9,760 bases of DNA from BTRG01 sp036986275 (GCA_036986275.1 BTRG01000073.1:1-9760), one strand, 5' to 3'. Numbered from the stretch's first letter, positions 1 through 7,099 are shown. Notes: generated by a model from the letters alone, not told the origin. Numbers and translations are program-made.

Positions 1-331
1 GCTTGCAGCTTCTGGCTGGTTCTTGTCCAGCCATAAGCGCCTCGGGCACTGGAGTCCTGAGAGTATGCTGGATTTGGAGAGACCACGAGCCATAATCATA
101 ACTATAGCGCACTATGCGACATGTTGTGTCGTTACCAGGGCTTATCCTGATAGAAATTGTATTTAAATTGCTTGCTACTGGTCCTATGTAAATCTTGGGG
201 ATACTGAAAGAAATGATGATATTGAAGGAGAGCACATAGTGTTAGTACCTTCCGAGCCTTTTATAGTAGATACGAAATACTTAATTAAGACAACAATATT
301 AATTATGCTGCGAACTAGTAATAACCTGCAA
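1..331. other. Left flank without a supportable gene
   Basis: This stretch is richer in A and T than the rest of the window and follows the bioB stop codon. No RNA gene, terminator or recognisable protein was found. A minus-strand frame is open from a GTG at 235 to the window edge (78 codons) but has no good ribosome binding site and resembles nothing I know. A plus-strand frame is also open from position 2 to a TAA at 164-166. AAGGAG at 225-230 stands 8 bases before a GTG at 239, but the frame that follows runs antisense into bioB. The other bio genes that often follow bioB are absent here, so bioB appears to be the last or only gene of its transcript. Confidence 0.5.
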
Positions 332-1300
332 TTACGCCTGTTTCACCGCTACCCGCCTGGCCTCTGCCACTTGCTCGGGTTGCAGGCCCAGGGTCTCGAA
401 CAAGGCCATGTCATCATTCGTATGCGGATTGTCCGTCGTCAACAGCTTGTCGCCATAGAAAATGGAATTGGCGCCGGCAAGGAAACACAGGGCTTGTAAA
501 AAATCCGGCATTTGCTGACGACCGGCGGACAGACGGACATATGACCTGGGCAGAACGATGCGTGCCGCAGCGATGGTGCGCACAAATTCCAGCGGTTCCA
601 ATGACGGTGCGTCTTCCAACGGCGTGCCGGGAATCTTTACCAATAGATTAATCGGCACGCTTTCCGGCTGCGGATCGAGCATGGCCAGTTGCGCCAACAG
701 ACCGGCGCGTTGCGTGCGGGACTCACCCATGCCGACGATGCCTCCACAACAGACCTTCATACCAGCATCGCGCACCTGCTTCAGAGTATCCAGCCTGTCT
801 TCATAACTGTGGGTGGAGACAACCTCGCTGTAATAATCCTCCGAGGTGTCGAGATTGTGGTTGTAATAGTCCAATCCGGCGCTAGCCAGTTGTTCGGCCT
901 GGCCCTGTTTAAGCTGACCCAGGGTGGCACAGGTTTCCAGGCCCAAAGTCTTCACGGCCCTGACCATTTCCAGCACCGGCGCCATATCCCTGGGCTTGGG
1001 ACCACGCCAGGCGGCACCCATGCAGAATCGGCTGGCGCCATTGTCCCTGGCTCTCTGGGCAGCGGCCAGCACATCATCCAGGTCCATCAGTTCCTCGCGC
1101 TCCAGCCCGGTGTCGTGACGGGCTGACTGGGAGCAATATTTGCAATCCTCGGAACAGCCACCGGTCTTAATGGACAACAAAGTACTAACCTGTACGGTAT
1201 TGGCATCAAAATGCTGCCGGTGCACGGTCTGAGCTCGGAATATCAGGTCGTTGAAGGGCAATTCAAACAGCTGTTGGACTGCCTGGGGGGTCGTGGACAT
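332..1300 (-). CDS. bioB: Biotin synthase BioB
   Basis: This radical SAM enzyme carries out the last step of biotin synthesis, inserting sulfur into dethiobiotin in the cytoplasm. The 322-residue product is close to the usual family length and looks complete. The SAM-binding [4Fe-4S] cluster motif CSEDCKYC gives Cys49, Cys53 and Cys56. The ligands of the second, sulfur-donating [2Fe-2S] cluster are present as Cys93 (RFCMG), Cys124 (LETCATLG), Cys184 (MKVCCGG) and Arg256 (SYVRLSAGR). Where many relatives have Ser after the third Cys, this protein has a second Cys (185). The start is supported by AGGAG at 1308-1312, seven bases upstream of the ATG. A BirA operator overlaps its promoter, so biotin repression is expected. 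No bioF, bioH, bioC or bioD gene follows in the window. Confidence 0.98.
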   Translation of the reverse strand: MSTTPQAVQQLFELPFNDLIFRAQTVHRQHFDANTVQVSTLLSIKTGGCSEDCKYCSQSARHDTGLEREELMDLDDVLAAAQRARDNGASRFCMGAAWRGPKPRDMAPVLEMVRAVKTLGLETCATLGQLKQGQAEQLASAGLDYYNHNLDTSEDYYSEVVSTHSYEDRLDTLKQVRDAGMKVCCGGIVGMGESRTQRAGLLAQLAMLDPQPESVPINLLVKIPGTPLEDAPSLEPLEFVRTIAAARIVLPRSYVRLSAGRQQMPDFLQALCFLAGANSIFYGDKLLTTDNPHTNDDMALFETLGLQPEQVAEARRVAVKQA

Positions 1301-1339
1301 GGTAAAGCTCCTGCTAAAACCTTGGCTGCGGTGCGGCAG

Positions 1340-1368
1340 AAACTAGGGGATGCTTGCTGAGTTGTCAA
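1340..1368 (-). promoter_or_regulatory. Predicted sigma-70 promoter of bioB
   Basis: Read on the minus strand, a perfect -35 hexamer TTGACA (1368-1363) is followed after exactly 17 bases by TAGTTT (1345-1340), a weak -10 with three of six consensus bases. Transcription would start near 1333, giving a leader of about 33 bases before the bioB ATG. The -35 lies inside one arm of the BirA operator, so BirA binding would block polymerase. Confidence 0.55.
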
Positions 1369-1394
1369 CCAGTCTGTCAGCGGAGGGTTGACGA
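1362..1394. promoter_or_regulatory. BirA (biotin repressor) operator
   Basis: The inverted repeat has arms TTGTCAACC (1362-1370) and GGTTGACGA (1386-1394) with a 15-base spacer. The known proteobacterial BirA operator is TTGTAAACC, about 15-16 bases, then GGTTTACAA, so both arm sequence and spacing fit. The arms complement each other at eight of nine positions. The site sits 62 bases upstream of the bioB start and covers its -35. The inferred logic is repression of bioB by biotinoyl-AMP-bound BirA. The birA gene is not in this window. Confidence 0.85.
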
Positions 1395-1485
1395 TGGCGG
1401 AGTGCTGAAAAGGTACTTTTACAGCCTGCTAAACAATACAGGGATGGTTCGCACATTTTAAACGTTGACGTGTTAGAACAACGGA

Positions 1486-1550
1486 ACAAAGTAAAAAAAC
1501 CACGCTTTTTGCTTTGTGAGTTGAAAAGGCCATGGAAGGGCTTTTTCAAC
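1486..1550 (-). terminator. Paired hairpins downstream of fnr, possible terminator
   Basis: Two adjacent inverted repeats lie just after the fnr stop. The first met by fnr transcripts has a 12-bp stem (1539-1550 with 1520-1531, one G-T wobble, 7-base loop). The second has a 12-bp stem (1506-1517 with 1486-1497, one G-T wobble, 8-base loop). On the minus strand a seven-T run (1499-1493) lies inside the second hairpin. A T-run inside a stem is not the classical intrinsic terminator layout, so the terminator call is tentative, but the position between fnr and the separately regulated bioB promoter fits. Confidence 0.45.
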
Positions 1551-1556
1551 ACTATG

Positions 1557-2315
1557 TTAAACTTTATGCCTGGGCATGACCTGGCCACCGGCCAAACGCC
1601 ACAGCTCATCAAGGTCCAGCAATTCTACATGTCGGCCCTCAACCTTAATCAGACCTTCGTCCTGGAAACGGGAAAACAGCCGGCTGACAGTCTCCAGGGC
1701 CAACCCCAGATAATCGCCTATATCCTGGCGCGACATAGTGAGACGGAACTTGCGGCTGGAAATACCCAGCCGGTCGAAACGCTCATAAAAACTCATCAGG
1801 CAGGCCGCCATGCGACCCTCGGCACTCATCTTGCCCAGCATCATCAATAGCGTTTCTTCCTTCAGGATCTCACTACTCATGATGCGCAATAATTGTCGCT
1901 GCAGGCCGGGCACCTTGCGCGCCAACTCTTCCAGCGTATCCAAGGGAATCTCACAGACCTCGGTGGCCTCCAAGGCCACAGCATCACAGGGATGGCGTTC
2001 GCTGGAGATGGCATCCATGCCCAGCAGTTCCCCGGGCAAATGAAAACCAGTGATTTGTACATGGCCATTGCGGGCCAGTTCGGAGGTCTTGATACTGCCG
2101 GCATTGATCGCAAACAGGCCGGAAAAAGTATCACCAATGCGATATAGGAATTCGCCTTTTTTTACGGTGTGTTTGCGCTTCACCAATTTTCCGAGGTGGC
2201 CGATGTCTTCGTCGTTCAGTCCCAGGGGCAAACACAACTCGCGCAACGAACAGTCTTCGCACGCAACCTTCATTTCATTGATATTGACGATCGCCGCTAT
2301 CTTTCCCATAGTCAT
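1557..2315 (-). CDS. fnr: FNR/ANR-type oxygen-sensing transcription regulator
   Basis: This is a CRP/FNR-family global regulator that binds an oxygen-labile [4Fe-4S] cluster and switches genes for anaerobic life. The 252-residue protein has the N-terminal cluster ligands Cys19, Cys22 and Cys28 (CEDCSLRELC) and the fourth ligand Cys110 (RHPCDA), the four-cysteine pattern of E. coli FNR. A cyclic-nucleotide-binding-type beta-roll fills residues of about 30-150, followed by a dimerisation helix and a C-terminal helix-turn-helix. The recognition helix ETVSRLFSRF carries the Glu, Ser and Arg that read TTGAT half-sites. ATG 2315 is used, but a second in-frame ATG lies at 2309 and neither has a strong ribosome binding site. 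The gene follows hemN after a 110-base gap, an order known in Pseudomonas, where the regulator is called Anr and controls hemN. A near-perfect FNR box occurs upstream of the small radical SAM gene in this window. Confidence 0.96.
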   Translation of the reverse strand: MTMGKIAAIVNINEMKVACEDCSLRELCLPLGLNDEDIGHLGKLVKRKHTVKKGEFLYRIGDTFSGLFAINAGSIKTSELARNGHVQITGFHLPGELLGMDAISSERHPCDAVALEATEVCEIPLDTLEELARKVPGLQRQLLRIMSSEILKEETLLMMLGKMSAEGRMAACLMSFYERFDRLGISSRKFRLTMSRQDIGDYLGLALETVSRLFSRFQDEGLIKVEGRHVELLDLDELWRLAGGQVMPRHKV

Positions 2316-2338
2316 GGTATTGTTATCACCCTCAACTT

Positions 2339-2364
2339 GACAGTCATTTGAACAGGAAACTGTC
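2339..2364. repeat. Short inverted repeat upstream of fnr
   Basis: GACAGT (2339-2344) and ACTGTC (2359-2364) form a perfect 6-bp inverted repeat with a 14-base spacer, 24 bases upstream of the fnr ATG. It could be an operator or a leader hairpin. It does not match a regulator motif I recognise and could be chance. Confidence 0.25.
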
Positions 2365-2425
2365 TACAGGTCCAACATAGACCCTAGTGGTGAACGGGAA
2401 ATAATAGGGACTGGTACGGGAGAGT

Positions 2426-3814
2426 CTAGATCACCCTGGAGTAGCGCTGGGTGGGTGAGTCGCGCCAATAGCGATCAAAAACCATACAGATATTCCTGAC
2501 CAGTAATTTTCCCAGAGGGGTGATTTCCAGAAGATTGTCGTCTATCACCAGCAGTTCATCAGCGACAAATTGCTGCAAGGCCTTAAGTTCATTTTCAAAA
2601 TAATTCTCGAAACTGACGGCAAACGTTTCTTCGATCTTCCGGGTATCCAGTCTGTGGTGACAAATGAGCTGGGTAATGATTTCACGACGCAACAGGTCAT
2701 CGTCATCCAGAATGATGCCGCGCATCACCGGCAGATGACCGTGCTCCACGGCCTGTACATAATCGTCCATGGCGCGCTGGTTCTGACTGTAGCTGTTGGC
2801 AATCTTGCTTATCGATGTCACGCCCATGGCCAGCAGGTCACAATCGGCATGGGTAGAATAACCCTGAAAGTTTCGATACAGACTACCCTGGCGCTGGGCC
2901 TGCGCCAGTTCATCATCGGGCCGGGCAAAATGATCCATACCTATATAAACATAACCGGCAGCAGTCAGGCGCTCTATAGTCATACCCAGTATGGCCAGCT
3001 TTTCTTCCGCCGAAGGCAATTCGGCCTCATTGATCTGCCGCTGGGTCTTAAACATTTTCGGCAGGTGCGCATAGTTAAATACCGACAGGCGATCCGGCTC
3101 CATGGTGACGATCTTGTCCAGGGTCTCGGCAAAGCTCTCTATACTTTGTCTCGGCAGACCATAGATCAAATCGAGATTAATGGAACGAAAACCCTGCTTG
3201 CGTGCTTCCTGTAAGACAGCGATGGTGGTTTCTTCTGGTTGGATCCGATTGACGGCCTTTTGTACATCAGGATTGAAGTCCTGCACCCCCAGGCTCATGC
3301 GGTTGAAGCCCAGCTCGCGTAACAACGTCAGGGTATCCTGCCGCACCTCCCGTGGGTCAATCTCTATGGAGTACTCACCGCTATCATCATCGAGCAGATT
3401 AAAATATCGGTGTGTGGTCGCCATCAAATCGGTCATTTGTCCATGACTGATAAATGTCGGTGTGCCACCGCCCCAATGCAATTGGGTCACTGGTCTGTCT
3501 CGGTCAAATAACTCGGCCTGCATAGCTATCTCTTGGTACAGCACATCGAGATATGGCTGGGCACGACGGCGATTGGCTGTCACGATCTTGTTGCATCCGC
3601 AGTAGAAACAGACGGTATTGCAAAACGGTATGTGAAAATACAAAGACAACGGCCGTTGCCGGGATGTCTCACGGTTGCTTGCGACCAGCTCACGATAGAC
3701 CGTTTCATCAAAGGAATCCGTAAACTGAACGGCAGTAGGATAAGACGTATAGCGAGGCCCACTTTTGTCATAACGGGCAAGCAGATTTTTATCGAAATGG
3801 ATTTCGTGAGCCAT
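2426..3814 (-). CDS. hemN: Oxygen-independent coproporphyrinogen III dehydrogenase HemN
   Basis: This radical SAM enzyme decarboxylates two propionate side chains of coproporphyrinogen III to give protoporphyrinogen IX without oxygen, a late step of heme synthesis. The 462 residues match the usual length of true HemN (E. coli 457). The N-terminal stretch SGPRYTSYPTA is typical. The cluster motif HIPFCNTVCFYCGCNK gives Cys65, Cys69, Cys72 and Cys74, and the extra Cys74 is characteristic of HemN rather than of HemW-like proteins. GGGTPT follows at residues 115-120, and the C-terminal HemN domain is complete. The ATG has only a weak upstream ribosome binding site, but it gives the N-terminus expected from homologs. 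It lies 101 bases after the small radical SAM gene with no terminator seen, so cotranscription is possible. The fnr gene follows. Confidence 0.97.
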   Translation of the reverse strand: MAHEIHFDKNLLARYDKSGPRYTSYPTAVQFTDSFDETVYRELVASNRETSRQRPLSLYFHIPFCNTVCFYCGCNKIVTANRRRAQPYLDVLYQEIAMQAELFDRDRPVTQLHWGGGTPTFISHGQMTDLMATTHRYFNLLDDDSGEYSIEIDPREVRQDTLTLLRELGFNRMSLGVQDFNPDVQKAVNRIQPEETTIAVLQEARKQGFRSINLDLIYGLPRQSIESFAETLDKIVTMEPDRLSVFNYAHLPKMFKTQRQINEAELPSAEEKLAILGMTIERLTAAGYVYIGMDHFARPDDELAQAQRQGSLYRNFQGYSTHADCDLLAMGVTSISKIANSYSQNQRAMDDYVQAVEHGHLPVMRGIILDDDDLLRREIITQLICHHRLDTRKIEETFAVSFENYFENELKALQQFVADELLVIDDNLLEITPLGKLLVRNICMVFDRYWRDSPTQRYSRVI

Positions 3815-3915
3815 AAGAAAACCGGCGAGTACCTGGGTTATTAATCAGGGACAATGTAACGACCATGAAAGAGAAACACAAACGCGGTGATAATTCCGAT
3901 AAAGTCAGGCAGTTA

Positions 3916-4575
3916 TTATATTGCCCAACTGTGACACAGACAGTCCTGGTCTATGGCCATAAAGTCCGCACCATTATCACGAGCAATTTTCTTACAGGCC
4001 TCCAGGTTAATGCCTTTTCTGCCGGCAACAGTTACCACTATTACGTTGGGCACAAATACACTGACCTTGTAAATAAAATCCACTACGGCCTCAAAGGCCT
4101 GTGGATACACAGGCTTGCAATAGTCATTGTAACTGCGAGCGTCATGCCCGTTTAGCGAAATACATAAGGTATCAATATTTTCTTCAAGATCAGCGGTGAC
4201 ATCACGACCCATGCGTACATTCACCAGGCCATCGGTATTCACCCGTATGCTGGCCCCCTGTTCCCGCAATTTTCGTGATGCCTGCAACATCGTATAGAAA
4301 CGCATAGTGGGCTCACCCAGACCACAGAAAACAACCTCGCGATAGACTCTGGGGTCACCGACTCCTTCCACGATTTCATCCACGTCCGGCTCGGCAGTAA
4401 GATACAGATCATGACCCTGCATATGCCATTGCCCGCTCGCCTTGGGGCAAAACCGGCACGACATGCTGCAACGGTTGGTGATATTCAGGTAGCAATTGCC
4501 ATCCGCCTCATAACTTATAGTACGAGGAAAAGACTGTGCACCTTGACTACTTATGATCTCGTGCGGAAACGCCAT
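3916..4575 (-). CDS. Radical SAM protein, TatD-associated type
   Basis: This 219-residue protein is a small radical SAM enzyme of unknown substrate. The cluster motif CSMSCRFC (Cys36, Cys40, Cys43) is preceded by YLNITNRC and followed by VVFCGLGEPTMR (GEPT at residues 87-90), VNTDGL and ISLNGHD. This pattern is that of the family annotated as TatD-nuclease-linked radical SAM proteins. No tatD gene is beside it here, so the usual partner is missing from this window. There is no auxiliary-cluster domain; the only extra C-terminal cysteines are Cys212 and Cys214 in the tail DCLCHS, whose role is unknown. No other ATG, GTG or TTG lies between 4575 and the cluster, and an in-frame TGA lies 18 bases upstream, so ATG 4575 is effectively the only start. 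It lacks a Shine-Dalgarno sequence, and the predicted transcript starts at this ATG. The upstream FNR box suggests induction when oxygen is low. Family assignment is confident; function is not known. Confidence 0.88.
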   Translation of the reverse strand: MAFPHEIISSQGAQSFPRTISYEADGNCYLNITNRCSMSCRFCPKASGQWHMQGHDLYLTAEPDVDEIVEGVGDPRVYREVVFCGLGEPTMRFYTMLQASRKLREQGASIRVNTDGLVNVRMGRDVTADLEENIDTLCISLNGHDARSYNDYCKPVYPQAFEAVVDFIYKVSVFVPNVIVVTVAGRKGINLEACKKIARDNGADFMAIDQDCLCHSWAI

Positions 4576-4581
4576 TCCAGC

Positions 4582-4622
4582 ATTGTAGGCATTTCACTTA
4601 AGGTTGCCTTGACCTGTATCAA
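4582..4622 (-). promoter_or_regulatory. FNR/ANR box and -10 of the radical SAM gene (class II layout)
   Basis: On the minus strand TTGATACAGGTCAA (4622-4609) matches the FNR consensus TTGAT-N4-ATCAA at nine of ten defined positions. TACAAT (4587-4582) forms a good -10, with five of six consensus bases. The box centre at 4615.5 lies about 41 bases upstream of the start predicted from that -10, which is the spacing of class II FNR-activated promoters such as those centred at -41.5. Transcription would begin at about 4575, the A of the ATG. The regulator is probably the fnr product encoded nearby. The site is seen in sequence; activation is inferred. Confidence 0.75.
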
Positions 4623-4700
4623 ATAGGTAGTAGTAGTAGAATACCATGAAATACTAATATTTATAGTATGGGATTACCAGGCACCCTGGCCTAATTAATA

Positions 4701-5699
4701 CTAGCCCCCAGTCTTGGACATGAAGCGTAACACTTCATAAGGTGACTCACGGAAATGATGCCGTTCCGGCTTCAGTCGCAGGGCATCCACCAGCGCCTGT
4801 TCCAGTACCTCATCACTGATACCTTCGCGCAATAAAGGCCGCAAGGCCACACTATGGTCTTTACCCAAACATAAATGCAGATCGCCCTCTACAGATAAAC
4901 GCACGCGGTTACAGGTCTCACAAAAGTGCTGAGACAACGGCGTGATAAAACCGATACGTAAATCGGTACCCTGGACCTGCATATATCTTGCCGGCCCACC
5001 ACCGGGCATGATACCGGGGGTCAGAACGTAGCGTTGCCGCAGACGCTCTTTCACTTCACTTAAATCCAGGTAGTGTTCACTGGCCTTGCGGCCGCTGTCG
5101 CCTACCGGCATGGTTTCGATAAAGCGCAAGGTAAAACCATGATCGATACAAAAGTCCGTCATGTCCTCCACTTCATCATCATTGATTCCCTTCATCGCAA
5201 CCATGTTGATTTTGATAGGCGACAAGCCACTACGCTTGGCAGCCATCAAACCCTGCAACACCTTTTCCAGCTTGCCGCCCGAAGTGATATCGGAAAATTT
5301 CCGTGCATCCAGGGTATCGAGACTGACATTGATTCGCGCAATACCCGCACGCTTCAGGGCGTCGGCATCACGCGCAAGATGGACGGCATTGGTACTCAGG
5401 GAAAGATCTTCTATACCGGGTAAGCCATTCAGCTTTGCTACCAACTCAGGCAAATCGCGACGCACCAGGGGTTCACCCCCCGTTATACGAATTCGCGAGA
5501 CACCCAGACGCCCAAAGGCTGCAACAATACGACTGATTTCATCAATACCCAGCCAGTCGTGCGGTGCATCGAAATCCTTGTAACCCTTGGGTAAGCAATA
5601 AAAACAGCGCAGGTTACAGCGGTCCGTGACGGACAGTCGTACATATTCGATCTTCCTGCCAAATGGGTCAACCAAAGACTTGTTTTCCTGCATTGCCAC
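4701..5699 (-). CDS. moaA: GTP 3',8-cyclase MoaA
   Basis: MoaA is the radical SAM enzyme that converts GTP to 3',8-cyclo-GTP, the first committed step of molybdenum cofactor synthesis; MoaC then turns this into cyclic pyranopterin phosphate. The 332-residue protein carries the N-terminal SAM cluster motif DRCNLRCFYC (Cys28, Cys32, Cys35) and GGEP at 74-77. The second, GTP-binding cluster has ligands Cys260, Cys263 and Cys277 (FCETCNRVRL then LHLC). The conserved GG ending (MSKTGG) is intact; in MoaA this tail enters the active site and is required for function. A second in-frame ATG two codons later is an alternative start; both are weakly preceded by GGGTGG. The gene is divergent from ctaA. 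I see no fold resembling the molybdenum cofactor riboswitch in the 120-base upstream gap. No moaB, moaD or moaE is adjacent. Confidence 0.97.
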   Translation of the reverse strand: MAMQENKSLVDPFGRKIEYVRLSVTDRCNLRCFYCLPKGYKDFDAPHDWLGIDEISRIVAAFGRLGVSRIRITGGEPLVRRDLPELVAKLNGLPGIEDLSLSTNAVHLARDADALKRAGIARINVSLDTLDARKFSDITSGGKLEKVLQGLMAAKRSGLSPIKINMVAMKGINDDEVEDMTDFCIDHGFTLRFIETMPVGDSGRKASEHYLDLSEVKERLRQRYVLTPGIMPGGGPARYMQVQGTDLRIGFITPLSQHFCETCNRVRLSVEGDLHLCLGKDHSVALRPLLREGISDEVLEQALVDALRLKPERHHFRESPYEVLRFMSKTGG

Positions 5700-5773
5700 C
5701 CGTTCCCGGTCTGTTGTGAGCAGGCATCACTAACGCATGATGAGAAGATTATTTCAAGCCGCTTGGTCAAACT

Positions 5774-5802
5774 TTCACTCTATAGGGAAAAATCAGTAAG
5801 AT
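5774..5802 (+). promoter_or_regulatory. Predicted sigma-70 promoter of ctaA
   Basis: TTCACT (5774-5779) and TAAGAT (5797-5802) are separated by 17 bases, each matching four of six consensus positions. The start would be near 5809, about 19 bases before the ctaA ATG. The site lies in the 128-base gap shared with the divergent moaA, for which no convincing promoter was found. Confidence 0.4.
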
Positions 5803-5827
5803 ACCCGCCCATTGTTGAGTGATTTTC

Positions 5828-6859
5828 ATGAATACCATTACCGAAGACCGAAACCGCAAACACCTTGCCCTTTGGTTATTTGTCTGCAGTGCCTTGATAT
5901 TTGCCATGGTGGTCCTGGGCGGCGTCACCCGTCTGACCCGTTCCGGTCTATCCATGGTGGAATGGTCTCCTATCATGGGCATCGTTCCACCCATCGGTGA
6001 ATCACAATGGCTAGCGACATTTGAGAAGTACAAGGCATTTCCTGAATACCAGAAAACGAATAAGGGCATGGACCTGGATGGGTTCAAATCGATCTTTTAT
6101 CTTGAATATTTTCACAGGGTTCTAGGCCGCCTTATAGGTCTGGCATTCCTGGTCCCGTTTCTTGTGTTTCTGTTTCGCAAGAAAATCCCAATGGAACTAA
6201 CGTCCAGGCTGGTCATTATGTTTTTCCTTGGCGGACTGCAAGGACTGCTGGGTTGGTATATGGTAAAAAGCGGCCTGGTAGACAAGCCCCATGTCAGCCA
6301 GTATCGACTGACGGCACACCTGAGTACGGCGCTGCTTATCTATGGCTTTATTCTCTGGGTCGGCTGCAGTTTGTTCTTCACGCAAACACGGGGAACCATC
6401 ACCCCGGCACTGCAACGTTTCTCCCTGGGCGTGACGGCAGTCATTAGCATCATGATCCTCTCCGGGGGCTTCGTCGCCGGCACCAAGGCGGGCTTTGTCT
6501 TCAACACCTTTCCGAAGATGAACGGCAACTGGATACCTGAAGGTTACCTTGCCATGCAGCCCTGGTTGATTAATTTTTTTGAGAATGTCGCCACTATACA
6601 GTTCAATCACCGCCTGCTTGCCTTGATACTGTTTTTACTGATCCCTGCATTCTGGTTCTACAGCAGAAAGACTGACCTGCCACCACTAACAAGAACACTA
6701 ATACTTCTGTTGTCAGGCATGCTGGTGATCCAGGTGGGATTGGGAATCGCGACACTGGTATATGTGGTACCGGTAGCATTAGGGGCCCTGCATCAGGCTG
6801 GCGCCCTGGTGCTTTTCAGCCTGGCATTGATGATCAATCAACGCCTCTTTCTCTCATAA
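5828..6859 (+). CDS. ctaA: Heme A synthase, COX15/CtaA family
   Basis: This inner-membrane enzyme oxidises the C8 methyl group of heme O to the formyl group of heme A, the cofactor of aa3-type cytochrome c oxidases. The 343-residue protein has about eight membrane segments (roughly 14-33, 101-117, 128-146, 161-182, 199-218, 261-277, 290-310 and 316-337). Family motifs are GGVTRLTRSGLS with WSPIMGIVPP near 31-55, FKSIFYLEYFHR, GLQGLLGWYMVKSGL, FVAGTKAGFVFNTFPKM and QFNHR. The four heme-liganding histidines are His96, His164, His261 and His322. It has the long form typical of proteobacteria and mitochondria rather than the short Bacillus form with a cysteine pair. ATG 5828 is preferred to an in-frame GTG at 5819 because it fits the spacing after GAGTGA (5817-5822). 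No cytochrome oxidase structural gene, ctaB or ctaG is adjacent. Confidence 0.95.
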   Translation: MNTITEDRNRKHLALWLFVCSALIFAMVVLGGVTRLTRSGLSMVEWSPIMGIVPPIGESQWLATFEKYKAFPEYQKTNKGMDLDGFKSIFYLEYFHRVLGRLIGLAFLVPFLVFLFRKKIPMELTSRLVIMFFLGGLQGLLGWYMVKSGLVDKPHVSQYRLTAHLSTALLIYGFILWVGCSLFFTQTRGTITPALQRFSLGVTAVISIMILSGGFVAGTKAGFVFNTFPKMNGNWIPEGYLAMQPWLINFFENVATIQFNHRLLALILFLLIPAFWFYSRKTDLPPLTRTLILLLSGMLVIQVGLGIATLVYVVPVALGALHQAGALVLFSLALMINQRLFLS

Positions 6860-6904
6860 GCCTGCAGGCGCCTCAAGCTATACTGCTTACCGCTAACTAT
6901 CAGG

Positions 6905-6937
6905 CGTAGCCCGGATTCAGTGTAACGGAATCCGGGG
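6905..6937. repeat. REP-like palindromic repeat
   Basis: CCCGGATTC (6910-6918) and GAATCCGGG (6928-6936) form a perfect 9-bp stem around a 9-base loop, preceded by CGTAG. The CGTAGCCCGGAT...AATCCGGG layout is a dispersed intergenic palindrome seen many times in gamma- and betaproteobacterial genomes. Its right arm recurs twice beyond the lipoprotein gene, at 8840 and 8960. It lies 46 bases after the ctaA stop and could form a hairpin at the ctaA transcript end, but no T-run follows. The rest of the 240-base gap holds no gene that I can see. Confidence 0.75.
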
Positions 6938-7099
6938 GCAATGCTGAGGCTATATAAAACAATGCGTTATCTTTCATATTGTCCCCTGATGGCCCCATCA
7001 CGGCGAAATATTGCTCATTTGTAAGTCATTGGTAAGCCCCCTCATGTATCATCGGAAAAATGCAGCAATCAGGTCTTCGATCCCCACAGGAGGTCCAAC

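Noticed and set aside
239..499. Plus-strand frame with a good ribosome binding site (AAGGAG at 225-230) before GTG 239
   Set aside because: Most of it runs antisense through the C-terminal part of bioB, and its product resembles nothing known; bioB is certain.
1343..1612. Minus-strand frame of 89 codons between bioB and fnr
   Set aside because: It overlaps the BirA operator, the bioB promoter and the end of fnr, and looks non-coding.
2322..2335. FNR-like site upstream of fnr (TTGAGGGTGATAAC on the minus strand)
   Set aside because: It matches seven of ten positions and lies within about 20 bases of the ATG, too close for a normal activator site. Autorepression remains possible but weakly supported.
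3841..3854. FNR-like site TTAATCAGGGACAA upstream of hemN
   Set aside because: Only seven of ten consensus bases match, and no -10 stands at class I or class II spacing before the hemN ATG. FNR control of hemN is plausible from other species but is not shown here.
3865..4155. Plus-strand frame starting MKEKHKRGDNSDK
   Set aside because: Most of it is antisense to the radical SAM gene, it lacks a ribosome binding site and its product is unrecognisable.
4625..4637. Short GTA/TAG triplet repeat upstream of the FNR box
   Set aside because: About four units only, non-coding, and too short to infer variability or function.
5700..5827. Molybdenum cofactor riboswitch in front of moaA
   Set aside because: The 120-base gap is short, and I could not recognise the conserved fold of the Moco RNA motif by eye.
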